Source: Thuidium tamariscinum (taxonomy: Eukaryota > Streptophyta > Bryopsida > Hypnales > Thuidiaceae). Taken from it: DNA of 64,000 bases. The stretch covers positions 48,885,682-48,949,681 of the forward strand of contig OX344749.2 of assembly GCA_947034885.2 (NCBI GenBank), given 5' to 3'. Positions 12,828-24,935 of this stretch are shown one piece after another (positions within the stretch are counted from its first letter, which is position 1; each line of letters starts with the position of its first letter). The notes below the pieces were generated by a model. That model ran no database searches, had not been told where the DNA came from, and saw nothing but the letters and a program-made list of their open reading frames with translations. The position numbers were made by a program, and so were the translations under genes.

Positions 12828-14592
12828 TTCTTGTTGTTAGTCTCACGTGGCAAATTTGCCAGTAAATCAGATTCTACTTTGAGATAGACTGCGGATGGTG
12901 TGCTCTCGAGTATAACATTTTAGGACATTGTGTAGCCAAAGGCAAAACAAAGAACGTCAGGCACATTCACGTGGTCCCGTTCAATCCCTAATTATTTTCT
13001 TGTTCTGTCTATATACTCAAGTCAGAAGGTTATTTTTTGTATTGGTGGCCTCTACGGAGCTACATGGCTCCTCTGATACTTTTGGTCCGCAGCGTCCGTC
13101 AAGGGTTAAAAGAAAATCATGATTCTCAAACATCGTTAACAAATAATTGTATTAGAAGTGAATGGCATTGACACAATACTTCAGGAAGATGAGAGTATCT
13201 CATAGTGTCAAACTTCAAGTTTTATACTGATCATGGAAAGTTCGCATGCTAAAAATAATTTATGTGACCTTCATTCCTTAAAGGTATGTACACCTAAAAT
13301 AGTCCTCTCGGGCCTATTGGGGCCAATTACATTCTAACTTGGAGTTGAATTGGGTTGGAAGGGATGGAATTGGGTTGAATAGTCGTTCTTTTACAACTTT
13401 TCATAGAACACTCCATGGAATTTAGACACATGGACAAAGGTTCCTTCATTTTTTCATCATTTGCAGGGAGACTCTTAGATTACATTGATTGCAATTGTGT
13501 GAAGGCTTCAAAGAATCACAACAAAATCTAAAAGGGCAAGAATAGTCTTCCCTATGGACAACAATGGGAAGCTATATGTTTTTGCTTTGACCACCTATAA
13601 TGTTTATTTTTACTAAAAAAATGAGTTGATCAATACATGTGTGAAAAACTCTCAAATTTGTTGTTCTATTGCAACAAAAAATTGTCAAATTGACCAATCT
13701 AAATATATGCAATGACCAAATTAAGGGTCCACAATCAATATACATACCCTACCTTGGTACTACTTCAACTACCATGTGGAATGAAGTCGACATTTGGAGA
13801 ATATGTTTTGTTGGCTTGGTCTTTGAAAAAGAGACTATGACTTTGATTTCTAGTTTCTGGTCACTTTAAGTTTCCAAATCCTATCTACAATAGCATTCAT
13901 ACTATACAATGCGGTTAAGGTTTTGTTGGAGTGACAAAGCTTATTGTTACATTGTTCTTGTTCAAACAACTTGAATGCTTGAATTTCCAATATAATCCTT
14001 CCATTCAAGACCAATTTATGACCAAACAAATATAAAGATATTAGAATATCAAGGTTACTCAAGAAATGGATGTGTGTTTACTAAACTCTTAACCATTTAA
14101 ATTCACATAATAGATGTCTTTTGGTAAAGACTATCTCGGCTTTGAGTCTAAACCTATAGTGTAAATTTTTGTTAAGGTGATTCAAAGCCTTCTTATCTTG
14201 TGTAATAAGGTTAATAGAACAATTTGAAATTTTCACTTTAAAAGTTGAAATCTTGCAGCCTACAAGGCCAAAACTATTGATAATTCTTCTTAATCTAATG
14301 TAGTGCAATCTGTCAATTGACATGTAAAAAATATTCTTCACATTCCATTTTTATATTTTGCAATAGAAATGACAATTTTAGAATGACTTTTAGAAAGCAC
14401 CAAGCTATAAATTTAGTAGGTCAAATCAAAAGTAAAATACAATATCAACAAATACAAATATTAACACCTAAACTCTTGAATCCATTTTTGGATTTTTGCA
14501 TGTTTTTGCTTATATCTTTATACAAATATATAATTTACAAAAATTTCATTAAATTGATTACAAAGGAAAGTAGTCTATTTTAAGATTCAAAT
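12828..14592. other. 3' untranslated region of the phospholipase D gene, then intergenic DNA
   Basis: The first 250-300 bases after the stop keep a gene-like composition and are probably 3' untranslated sequence. No clear poly-A signal stands out. From about 13130 the DNA turns AT-rich and no gene is seen. Confidence 0.5.
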
Positions 14593-16338
14593 ATGGGTGG
14601 TTGCAAGAAACACTGTTCATTTCTCGTAGTGTTTTACTGGGGATTGCATTTTTGCCTCATAGTACTGATAGTACTACAAGTACTATCAGCTAACTGCCAG
14701 TGTACTATGCTTTTGACACGTATACTGGAGTCAGGAGTCAATGCAGCCATTGAATGACATTATCTTACATATTATATCATTAAAAAAGTTTGACAAGTGG
14801 GCAAATATGGGATTAACCCCTAAAGTTCCTTCACTATGTTTTAACAAAAACTGCTCCAAAACTGCCATTTTTAGGACAGCTACCAAATTTTTTTTTAAAA
14901 ACATTTTTTGACATATGTAACCGTAGGATCTTTTAGTGAAATAGTTTTTAAAGATGTAGAAAAAATTTCAGAAATTTTCACCATGTAGATTGCAAGATAT
15001 TAGTGTTTGAAGTTACAAAAATCATTTTTTTTTCACTGCGAAAATCCGGGCAGCTGCACTTCAGAAGGCCACATTTGTATGAAAAAATGTCCAAAATGGT
15101 TGCAACTCTTTGGATTCATTCTCCAATTCAAGGTGGCTACATGCTTGAAAATTTTCATATCATTTGGAATTGTACAACATGTACAAAAAAAATAGTAAGT
15201 AGAAAGAAGTAGAGAATGATTCAAAATACTAAAATGGTAAAAATTTATTTATTGAATTGAAAAATGCCAATCCCAAAGGTTCAAATGTTGTAATAAACAA
15301 CCTACACCCAATGTTTTTAATTTTTTTTCAAAAATATTGAAAATTGAGTAAAATAAAGGACTTCAAAGTTTATTTTAGAGAAGAGAATCCATAACTACCC
15401 GCAAACTAAAATTCTTCATAACTTTTGACTTATTAATCCAAATGGAATGATTCAAAGCTTTCCATGTATATATAAATCTATAAAACCAATTTCAAATTTT
15501 TATTTCCAAAAAAAGTGATTTTTTCTGATCTGCCCAAACTGCCCGAGTTGAGAAACAAACAACGTTTTATGCGATAACTTTTCAACCGTGTAGTCAAAAG
15601 TCACGAAAATTATTGGGCTTTGAAGATACTCCTCGTCCACACCTTCTATTAAAGTTTGGTTCCAAAATATGAAAATCTCTAGCCACACGTACCTGCCCGA
15701 AATCGCTATGTTGCCAAAAAAGGCATGTTGGTCCTTTAGGGGTTAAAGTCAGATGTGGGAGTACTATGTCTACGTAGCAATATTTAGGAGCAGAAGATTG
15801 CAATTTTTTTCAAAAAATACAGTGATCCAATTTTAATTCATAAAAAATCAAAAGTGATTTATTTATTTATGTTTAATTATGGCCATTTTTTCAAATCTCC
15901 TTATCATCACTTTCATCCAAAAAAATTAAAGTCACAATATTTTTAGAATTTGTAAATGTGCACGCCATTGAGCTATATTATATAGCATATACATCATCCA
16001 AAAATAACTAAAAATTATATTCCAAACCATATTCATAAGTTTATTAGGTAGAGGAACACACCACCAAAATATCAATTCAAAAGCATTCATTTTAATTACT
16101 GTGAACGTAGTGAATCCTTATTCACCTAATGTGTGACGAGTGGACAAAATTAATTTATAAATACAAAAAATATTTTCCAAAATTTGAAAAAAATACATAA
16201 CCTTTAATCTTGAAGTTAGTTATATCCAATAAAAATTTCAAGGTCAAAGCTTTTTGGACTCAAAAGTTATACTACAAGAGAAGAAAGTCGTTTTCATTGT
16301 GACAACAAATAGGACCGGTGTTTCTTGCAATGACCCAT
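14593..16338 (+). mobile_element. non-autonomous TIR transposon (family 1, copy A) interrupted by a MITE
   Basis: The ends are inverted: ATGGGTGGTTGCAAGAAACAC on the left and GTTTCTTGCAATGACCCAT on the right. The flanks read ATAT|GGG and CCC|ATAT, which may be the target duplication. Without the nested MITE (14813-15742 with one TTAA) it is about 815 bp, the same as copy B at 47992-48795, to which it aligns along its whole length in inverted orientation. No transposase frame is present. The superfamily is not certain because the flanking duplications of the copies differ. Confidence 0.75.
14817..15742 (+). mobile_element. TTAA-flanked MITE (piggyBac-like by target site), nested copy
   Basis: The 926-bp element begins CCCCTAAAG, ends CTTTAGGGG and is flanked on both sides by TTAA (14813-14816 and 15743-15746). 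The homologous copy B of the host transposon, which lacks the insertion, reads GGATTAAAGTC at this point, so the insertion duplicated exactly TTAA. TTAA duplication with CCC-starting ends is typical of the piggyBac superfamily. No transposase is encoded, so the class is inferred from ends alone. Confidence 0.75.
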
Positions 16339-17694
16339 ATGTAGTATTACAGTGGATGAATGAGAGGTTGGATGGACAAAACAATACCTTGAAGGTCTTC
16401 ATCATCATGATGAATATGGCTATTAGAGTGCATAAGGTAAATGTAGCCAAAAGATTATAGTAACTCCAACTCAAAGTTGTGTGTAGTCTAATTCTATGGC
16501 AACATAGGTAGGTAATAAACTAAATTAAAAATCAAAATTCTTTCAAACAAGGTGACCTTATTCAATCATAATATTAATTGGCAAGGCAAAGGGGTTCTCT
16601 TCATAAGAAGAAACTTCCAATGAAGGACATTAGTCCATTTCATATAGAAATATCAAAAACAATAAATTAAATTATTTTAAACTTAAGCAACTAAATAATT
16701 ATATAAAAGTATAGGTAAATGCAACATCTTGGCAATTGATAAACTATTAGTGTAAACTAGCCATTTATAGCACAAATCCAAAAATTGCACAACAAACCCT
16801 TCAAATGATTGCACAACTTCTAATTCAATTCTAATGGGAACTAAATTTTGTATCACCAACCAATGACGACATACACAGCAATGAAAAAACACAAGAAATC
16901 CTTATATAGATTTCAACTTCATTGCCTTCACTTGAAATAAAATGTGTAGGAAAGAAACTTTTTACATTTTGTTTGTAAAAGGTGAATCTTAACATGACAT
17001 CTCATAATTATACCAAATCTCAAAACATGCAAGTCTCTATTTACGAGAAATTTCTTAATTTTGTCTGTACAATGATTGGCTAATTTATTTTAACAATGAT
17101 TGGCTAATTGCAAAAGTTGTCCCAAGCACATATTTGGATGCATCATCAATCACACAAATGATCCTCATGACCTATAGTTTCATTCTGAAAATCATACAAA
17201 ATATTTAGATGATATTTCTCTGCCATGAAATAGTGACACATTCTAAGGAAGGAATGGGGATAAGGTCTGCCATTTCATACGAAATCAAGTAGATGCTTAA
17301 GGACTATGACAAAAACTAAAAGTAGGAAATAATAGAAGTTTGATTCACCTAAGCTATAAAGTTCTGATGGTTTGGAGGAAAAAGAAGAAGAATGCCAAAA
17401 GGTTTCAAGCAATCAACCAGTTACCAACCCTACTAGATTGAGAGAACAAAAATGTGAACATGACAACCTTCCACATATAAATAAGTAGAAATCCTAGATC
17501 CACAGAAAGTGCTTAAAACACAAAACACCAATAATAAAAGAATCTAGAATACAGATTCACTAAAATCATAGAACGTTTGTATAAGCAGGATATTTATATC
17601 ATAGGGTAATAATCTCAAAGTTTTAGACACATTTTTAGGTTCCGAAAATTGCAACCCTCACCTAGTTGGGATACCATGGTGGCAGTAATCAGCT
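16339..17694. other. AT-rich intergenic DNA
   Basis: Nothing gene-like is seen. A 17-bp word ACAATGATTGGCTAATT occurs twice at 17069-17085 and 17094-17110. The last 50 bases next to the arm boundary keep weak homology to the sequence beyond the other arm (40184 onward). Confidence 0.55.
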
Positions 17695-18251
17695 TCAGCA
17701 CCGAGACTGAGCGACAACGAAACATCTCAAACAAGTCAGTACTCAACTCACATTGGAAATATATATCCATCTCTACTTTCGAATCGGAAGGAACAAACTG
17801 ATCACAGTTCACCCTGATCGATTCCATAACTCGGTAGAACTCAGTGAGCACAATCGTTTCGACATCACGGGAACAGGATTCCAAACCTGCACTTAAAGGA
17901 CATTCCGCACACAATCGTGTACACATAATCTTCCAACGAACCATCGAATTTCATCCTTCTTTCAACATTCTTCCAATTCAAGGCATGGTCTCAGAAGATG
18001 CAAATGGACCGCACTCGGAATCGACAGACGGAGTCCCAAACAAGGCCCAAAGACACATCCGCCTCGGCTTGGACCAAAGCATCCTCGGAACCAGGTTCCC
18101 AACACCGCACAACGCCCATCCAAGGAACCGACAAACTCGATCGGAAGAATCTCAACGGAAGCACATTATTGTGAATCGATAGATACAATTGGAAGACTAA
18201 TCAACTGAAAGAAAAGAAACAATAAATCTAATCGTATGCCCTACATACAGA

Positions 18252-21200
18252 CTACACGTCGTCCTCCTCGGTCAGAGTCTTGAACGCGAAGGGATGGAAC
18301 TTGTAACCATCTCCTTGGTAAAACTTGTTCTGAAACTCCACCCAGTGAAGACGCAGAGCGTGAAGGAACGCACTCAACGTCTCCATCAGCAGCAGCACGC
18401 CGAAAGTCACGAACGCAAACACGATCAGACCGATCAGTCGGATTATTATGTTGGAGTACCTGCAACATACAACCACCCACCACGGTTACATAACCTGCAG
18501 ACATACGCTTCTCGAGGACTCCTCACACTAGCATCCCTCGACTCAGGATTCTGGTTTCCCCAAGGGTAGAATCCGGAGGACCGTGAGAGGTCCTCTTAGA
18601 GGCCCACGGGCGCGATGCTGGAGTCCCGCACTGCCCGACTAATTGAACACGATCAAACACCACATCACCACAACAGGAAAGGCGGATCAAGAAAACCAGA
18701 GAACAAAGTTTAGGAACGCACCCAAAAGCGAACAAGAGCACCCGATCATAGAACACCGCCGAAAGCTGTGCGTGCGCAAGGCTGCAAGGAATGACACACA
18801 AAACGACGACCAAAACATCCATCAGAAAACTCCATCGCACCCACTCGGCGAAACAAACTCCTTCAAAAGTCACAATAACCTCACAACCAAACATCATCTC
18901 CCCTTCCCATCCATTCACACTCCGCTGGGGGGGAAAGAGCCCACGTACCTGAGTGCCCACAGTCGAAGATACGATGCAGTGTTCGACACAGCACCCAGCA
19001 CGAACTCAATGGTGTGAATCATTTGGTGCACCAGGACTTCACCAAACTCGAACTCCTCTTCGTCGTGCTCACCGTCCCCATCCAAGTCCGTCGATTCCGT
19101 GTCGGAGCCTCCCAAAACGCCATAAGCTCTCCCCTGCATTTTCTGTACAATCCACCCGGTCCACAACATCTGCGTATTTAGTCTCTTTTCCACCCAACTC
19201 CTTCGGTGACTTGCCAAACGCAACAAATTCTATCCACCAGGTTGGCATCACGCAATCCCACATACTGCAAACACACCAAAAACGTGTGCTTCGCAACCAA
19301 GACACAACCCACGCACGAAATTCCGCTCGTCACCATGAGAAGCAAACTCCCAGTCCCCGTCCCAATGGCCAGTCAACTAGCACAGAACAACCGTCCCCGG
19401 ATCCACTGCTGTGCACACCGACTTCACACGCGAACGCATCGACTAACTCCGCAACCGCACGCCTCAAGCATCCCACATCCCAAACAAAGACCCACCAAAC
19501 AAAAACACAACGCAGGAACAAAGAGTCAAGACACGCAAGCCGCAACATCCATGATCGAAAAAAAGGGGGAAGGAGCTTGCACCTGAATATGCTGCTTGCG
19601 CAAAATCAAAGGCTTGGGAAACAACATCCAAGGCACAGCAACCAATGCCACCACAAGAAGCACGACCTGAAACCACAACGGCCACAACGTAAATACGACC
19701 AACAAAAGTGACGCATAGATTACTGCAACCTCACCATCTGCAACCCAAAGCCAGTCGCCCCAATATGATCCACGGGATGGGTACAACTGCACAAACCCAA
19801 CACCAGCACAGCCGCCGTACCTGAACATAAGTTTGCCCAATGAAGAGCTGGTTCTCCCCCAGATCCTCCAGAGGGCTCAGAAACATGTAAATCATCACAT
19901 GGTACAGATCGGGCTTGCTTCCTTGGCACCATTTCAGAACGATCAGGAAAGACAGATACCCGAACAGCCCGTTCAGGAACAACAGCTGAGGAATAAACTG
20001 ATACCTGAACTCATCCAACCGAACGGAAAACACGAGTTAGCACCCTCACCCACCACTACTGCCTACAGCCATCGAATCAGCTCATCCTCTCATTAGCGAC
20101 TCAGGTCAGTCACACAAAAAACACAGAACCGTCAACCCCGCTCCAGAATCCCCTCCATCTGCAATCCAAGCCCAAGACACCTCGCATGTCCCGAACACCG
20201 CACCAATCCCACCAAATCGTCAAACCTAGAAAAAGCGGTGCCGCTCATCTGGAAAGGAACTCGCACTCAACAAGAGTCGGCGACTGACCAAACGTCCAGA
20301 GCGCTGCGAAAGTATCGCGCGTTGAAGTAGCTCAGCAAAATGCCCAGGTTCATCTGAGAAATCCCGAGCAGAATAGACATCTTCATCTTCAAGGAGTTCG
20401 TGAATGGAAGCTCGGAACGGGATCCATGCCAGATAGGATCCACTCCAAACGCGTACGGGTTGTACGACCATTTCTCCACTCCGGTTGTAGTCGCCGTCCT
20501 GACATGAAACGTGACCAAACCGGCTCAGTCATGACATCCAAAGCATTATACCCAGTTGGGCTCCTAGCGAAGCATCTGGACAAAAACCATCCAAATGCTG
20601 CTCGCTTCCAAAGACCTACGAGAATCTCGACAACCACAAAAACAAAAATGAGCTCCCGAGACCGAGAGGAAAGCTTACGGGCAAGCCTCGATGGAGTACT
20701 GTGTATCCGGACAACGGTACGCCGTTCCACCGAATATGCCAAATGGAACCGAGAAGAACTCGTTGTAGATGAAACCAGTGTAGATGGAGAAAATCGCCAT
20801 CAGAAGAATCACGTAGCGACCTCCGTAGGCCATCTCCATGATATCGCCAAGTTTCTGCGATACCAAACCCGGATTAAGGTGCGGAACACACACAACTTCA
20901 GACCCACAACTAACGCCAAAAAGTATTCAAAGCCAGTCCCCTGCGAGCCCCAACACGACACAATGCCTTCATATCTCCCTTCCCTCCTATACCTATGACC
21001 TACTCCGTCAGAAGAAAAAGCTCCTCACCGGAAACTCACCTGCTTTCCAAGCTTCCTCTCGTTCAAAACCAAATACAGAGCTCCCAAAAGCAAACAGATA
21101 CCATGGCCCCAATCGCCAAACATAACGGCGAACAGAAACGGGAAAGTCACGATCGTGAAACAGCCAGGATTGGCCTCCTGATATCGGCCCACCCTGCAAA

Positions 21201-24200
21201 CTCACAACCCGCACCAAATCAATACCGCAAAGCGAGAGGACAGGAAACTCGAACACCACCGCAATTCCGTCGAAACTCGCTAAGATCGTCAACAATTATC
21301 CGGAATCTCTCCGAGGTTGACTCATGTCGGTCCATGAAGGCTCACCCGTAAGCTTCCACGATTTCTTGGAAGGCATTCGTAAACTTGTTCGTTTCGAAAT
21401 AACTCGGCGGAGACTCTTTCGTGTGCAGAACCTGAAAGATCGTGTTGACCTGAGAATTGCTGTCGTACGCGGCCCTCTGCAGAGCGTCCTGAATCTGCAC
21501 TCACCAAACAATCACTCCCCAACATCAACACACATCACAACTCGTCACTTCGCACCCTACTCTTCTACTGTCAAATGCACGTGTCCTGAAGAGGACGGGT
21601 AGCTTCACCTTCGGCTTGGCGGATACGGGGCACCACCCCTCAGCCACCAGGCACTTCCGGGTCACATCGATGCTCAGCATATTCAGCGTATGGTACACCG
21701 CCTTCTCTCGTCTCACCTGTGGCCGCCAAAACAAAAGAAAACAAACCGGCGTCAATGATGGCCCAAAAGACGATCAACGTCAAACCCCCAATGGGCTCCA
21801 AACCAGCGTTCATTGGAAGCGGAATATCAAAATCCTGATGATCACTCATCACCACCACCAAAACACGTGGCTCACCATGACAGTCCACTGGTCAAGATTG
21901 TACCCAATGTTCTTGAAAACATTGTCTCTGTGATGAAGACCAGCGTCCAGGGTATTCTGCAGCTCACCCAGCCTTGATTCCACCTGGACAGGACCACACC
22001 CATAATTCAACAAACACATCCAGGCCAATCGCAGGAAAACATCACGACATCAAACTCAGAAGGAACTGCTTGCCACGTGAGTTCTAAGGCGGACAAAAGG
22101 CATGCCACATATGAACAACACGATCGGCCGTCGAGAATAACACAGAGACTCTCCAAATACGAGAACCCCAAACAGTCCCGAGCTACTACGAAAGGTGGAA
22201 TCCCGTCATCGACAAATCAGACAGGACTTGGTCCGCATTCCGCATTCCACCGCACAAGAAAGCAAACACACCAGTCAATGAGTCCTGCCACAGGTAACCA
22301 TGACACAAATACAAATACAATCAAACTTCTCAAACCAGTACCTCTTCCTTCATCTGCCACTGCCTGCTGGGATCCTCGGGAAAGGGATACCGATTGGCCC
22401 CGAACGCCTCGCAGATCTTCACAACCTTCGTCTTCGCACGCTCTCCGGCAAAGAACACCACGAACACGGTTTTCTCCACCTGAATTCCCAGCATTGCACG
22501 ATTCGTCAATCATACTCATTGACATCTTCCATCAAACACACACAAAACCTCCCAACTGCCACAACTACCCTGCGGTGTTCAATCGCGTGCAGTGCAAGCA
22601 CAAATAGCCATGCCCCGGCGCAAGCGTTTCTGTTCGGGACCGTGACACGATCATCCGCAACCCACGGTCTCTTCCGGACCAACACTTCCCATGCCGGTGC
22701 CAGCTCGAAACTGTGCAGCAAGAACTCCACGAAAACACACGACCGAGCCATCACATGCGCCAACATAACTCCATACACATCTGCACCTCTCGAGGGACGG
22801 GTTCCGGAGACCACGCACCTTTTCACCCGTCGCTGGGTCGAGCACAGCATCTTCGATGGGAGCTTGCCGCAGAAACATGTTGCCTCGAGTGGCGCGGAAA
22901 AGGATACGCTCAAAAGAGGCAGTCTTCGCCTTCGGGACCACACCAGAAATAAACCCCAATCTGGCCTGCTTCGAAGGCTCGGTCTGCATCTCCTGTGAGA
23001 ATCACTCCCCTTAGTACATGGGGCCTGGGATCCAATATCACACACCAAAACGAGAAACGGCCATCAATCACGCACAACAAGATCATAACAGCGAGAGAAG
23101 TCCAATCCACGACCACGTCGACCCGCCCAAACATGCATGCGGGAGAGAAGCACACTGCACCTGCTCTTGAAGAAGTGGCCGATCGATAGCTTCCTCGATC
23201 GACGAACCATTCTCCGTATCGACTCGTTCCTGTTGCACAGTGGTGGCGGCATTCCTCGCCGAACTGAAAAATGCACCGGCCTGGACACGAAACACCACAC
23301 AGCAGGGTCAAGAAACGACGCCAGGTCACATCCGCATCTTGCATACCGAAAATACCTATGAACCGTCACCTAGCACACGGCCCCGGCACGACTCCACTGC
23401 ACTCACTACGGTTACCCCAAGGACACCGCCAACTCCACATCACATCCATACTAACCTCTCGACCACCAACCAACCCTAAACTCTCGACGCCACTGTGTGG
23501 CTTCTAATGCACGCTCGGCCTCGCTCCACCAATTCACCCCTCACCTTCTGCAGCACCAACTGAAGCTCCGTCAGCTCACTGTGCGTGCGTTGAAGCTTGT
23601 CCGTATTCGCGTTGATTTCTAACAACTCCGCCTCCAGATCCGTCAATTTCGACTCCAGCTCATCCAAATCGATATCGCCGTCGAGCATAGGCCTGTAAGC
23701 AGGGGTTTGACCAGCTTTCGCAATTTGATCCTGAAAGTACCGCAACTTTCGTGCCATCTCGCCGCATCGCTTCACCTGACACCACACAATGCAGACGTCA
23801 ACAAACCTAACGGCGACCTGCTCCAGAATTCGAAGGGTTACAAAAAACTAGCTTCTTCAAGGATCTGAAGGAAAATGAGAATTGACATCAGCAAAGTGTC
23901 GTCCGAGGACGACAATCGACTTTCAAGTGCGTTCCGAAACCTCACCTGGTTCGCGTAGGTTCGCTGAAATGGGCTCTTATCAGGGTTTAACTGCCACAAC
24001 AAAACGCATCCCGCGGGTGAGAACAAAATTCAACGAAATTCACTCCATCGGGATGATGGATCAGGGTTCACGAGGAAAATAACCAAGAAACCACAAAAAA
24101 GGCGAATCTGCGTTCACTCGGTGTCCTTCAACGGGCACCATTCCATTCCACTCACGTCTTTGAACTGGAGCAGTCCGAGCTCCGCCAAGTACGTGATGGT

Positions 24201-24278
24201 GTCGTGCGCCGATTCCGCGGGAATGATGAGCTGCACCAGGGACATCTCCTCCGACCGGAAGAGATCCATGGCCACCAT
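18252..24278 (-). CDS. VHA-a: V-type H+-ATPase subunit a, left copy
   Basis: Subunit a of the membrane Vo sector carries protons past the c-ring during ATP-driven acidification of vacuole, Golgi or endosomes. Seventeen exons, high to low: 24156-24278, 23946-23990, 23545-23775, 23161-23280, 22819-22992, 22342-22479, 21876-21983, 21609-21716, 21346-21494, 21040-21193, 20679-20854, 20289-20498, 19821-20004, 19583-19666, 18949-19142, 18722-18781, 18252-18459. All junctions are GT-AG and the sum is 2466 bases (821 aa), the usual plant length. Exons 1-9 give the cytosolic half ([20 protein letters not shown]); exons 10-17 the membrane half, with [14 protein letters not shown] carrying the essential arginine (R728). 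The coding sequence matches the right copy. Only the upstream DNA differs, so any difference in use must come from the promoter. ATG at residue 4 is an alternative start. Confidence 0.96.
18516..18626 (-). other. possible multibranched RNA fold in intron 16, left copy
   Basis: This is the mirror of 39252-39362. On the gene strand GGACTCC pairs with GGAGTCC and GCATC with GATGC, enclosing hairpins CCTCT/AGAGG, GAGGACC/GGTCCTC and GGATTCT/AGAATCC. Seen by eye only; no energy was computed. Confidence 0.35.
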
Positions 24279-24460
24279 CTTTACAGCCCTGCAATCCCCT
24301 GCGCTGGAAGAGAAATTTCCTCGAACAGTGGAGGTCTGTGGTAAAGTCGCCGTTGGCGATGCGGAAATGTGGTGGGAATACTCAAACAAACCCTAGAATT
24401 GAGGGAATTTTATCAGAAGTCCCAAATAGAATAGAATTCCCAGAGAAGGCAGAAGAGATG

Positions 24461-24935
24461 ACCAATCTCCTCGAACAGCCGATGTCGTGGTACTAAGTTT
24501 CCCGCAATTGCTCTACACCGCTGGCGATTCGGAGAGGCGGTGCTCTCCAACTAAGTTTACAAAGCCTCAGAAATTGAACTTCTACCAAGTCCCAAAATAA
24601 AAAATGCTTTTCCAAAGGTCAGAGCAGATGCCCGGGTGAGGGAAGCAGACGGCCTCACCCGATGGACAGAGAGGAGGGAGAGGGAGAAGCTAAACAGGGG
24701 ATTTCAGCTAAGGAGAAATGCTACGGACACCCTAAAAAACCTAGTGAGCTTCTCTGTACGAAGGGTTCGGTTTGCCACGCGGATTCGAGGCGAGACGCCA
24801 TCGCCACGGCACCCGTGACCCCGAAGTGCAGCGAAGTTGTGGCGAAGACGACGAGCCAGGTCGACCGGGGCAGCGGGTCACGCATTGGAACCCGACCCGG
24901 CATTTTACTTGGGAGGAGTATTGCACTGTACAATA
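24461..24935 (-). promoter_or_regulatory. diverged promoter and leader region of the left V-ATPase gene
   Basis: Read on the minus strand, this stretch is homologous but clearly diverged from the right gene's upstream DNA (33145-33570). Shared words include GCCGTGGCGATGGCGTC, CGCGTGGCAAAC, CATCGGGTGAGG and CTCACCCGG. The part 24461-24630 is a diverged second copy of the leader that is also present in homogenised form at 24310-24460. A transcript starting upstream would therefore carry two related leaders in tandem. No TATA box is evident. Confidence 0.7.

Larger units (their letters stand above)
17695..24460 (-). repeat. left arm of a 6766-bp near-identical inverted repeat
   Basis: Every position x in this arm pairs with 57878 minus x in the right arm (33418-40183) with no length change. 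All long reading frames match apart from one substitution, 20932 against 36946, inside intron 10. The outer limit was fixed by base comparison at 17694/40184 and the inner limit at 24461/33417. The arm contains the whole V-ATPase gene, about 180 bp of leader and about 560 bp beyond the stop. Confidence 0.95.

Noticed and set aside
18953-19711. Long reading frame (252 codons) opposite the V-ATPase gene, mirrored at 38167-38925, and similar frames at 22300-22998 and 34880-35578
   Set aside because: They run across V-ATPase exons and introns on the opposite strand and have low-complexity His/Thr/Pro/Arg-rich translations. They are by-products of a GC-rich gene with few stops on the other strand.
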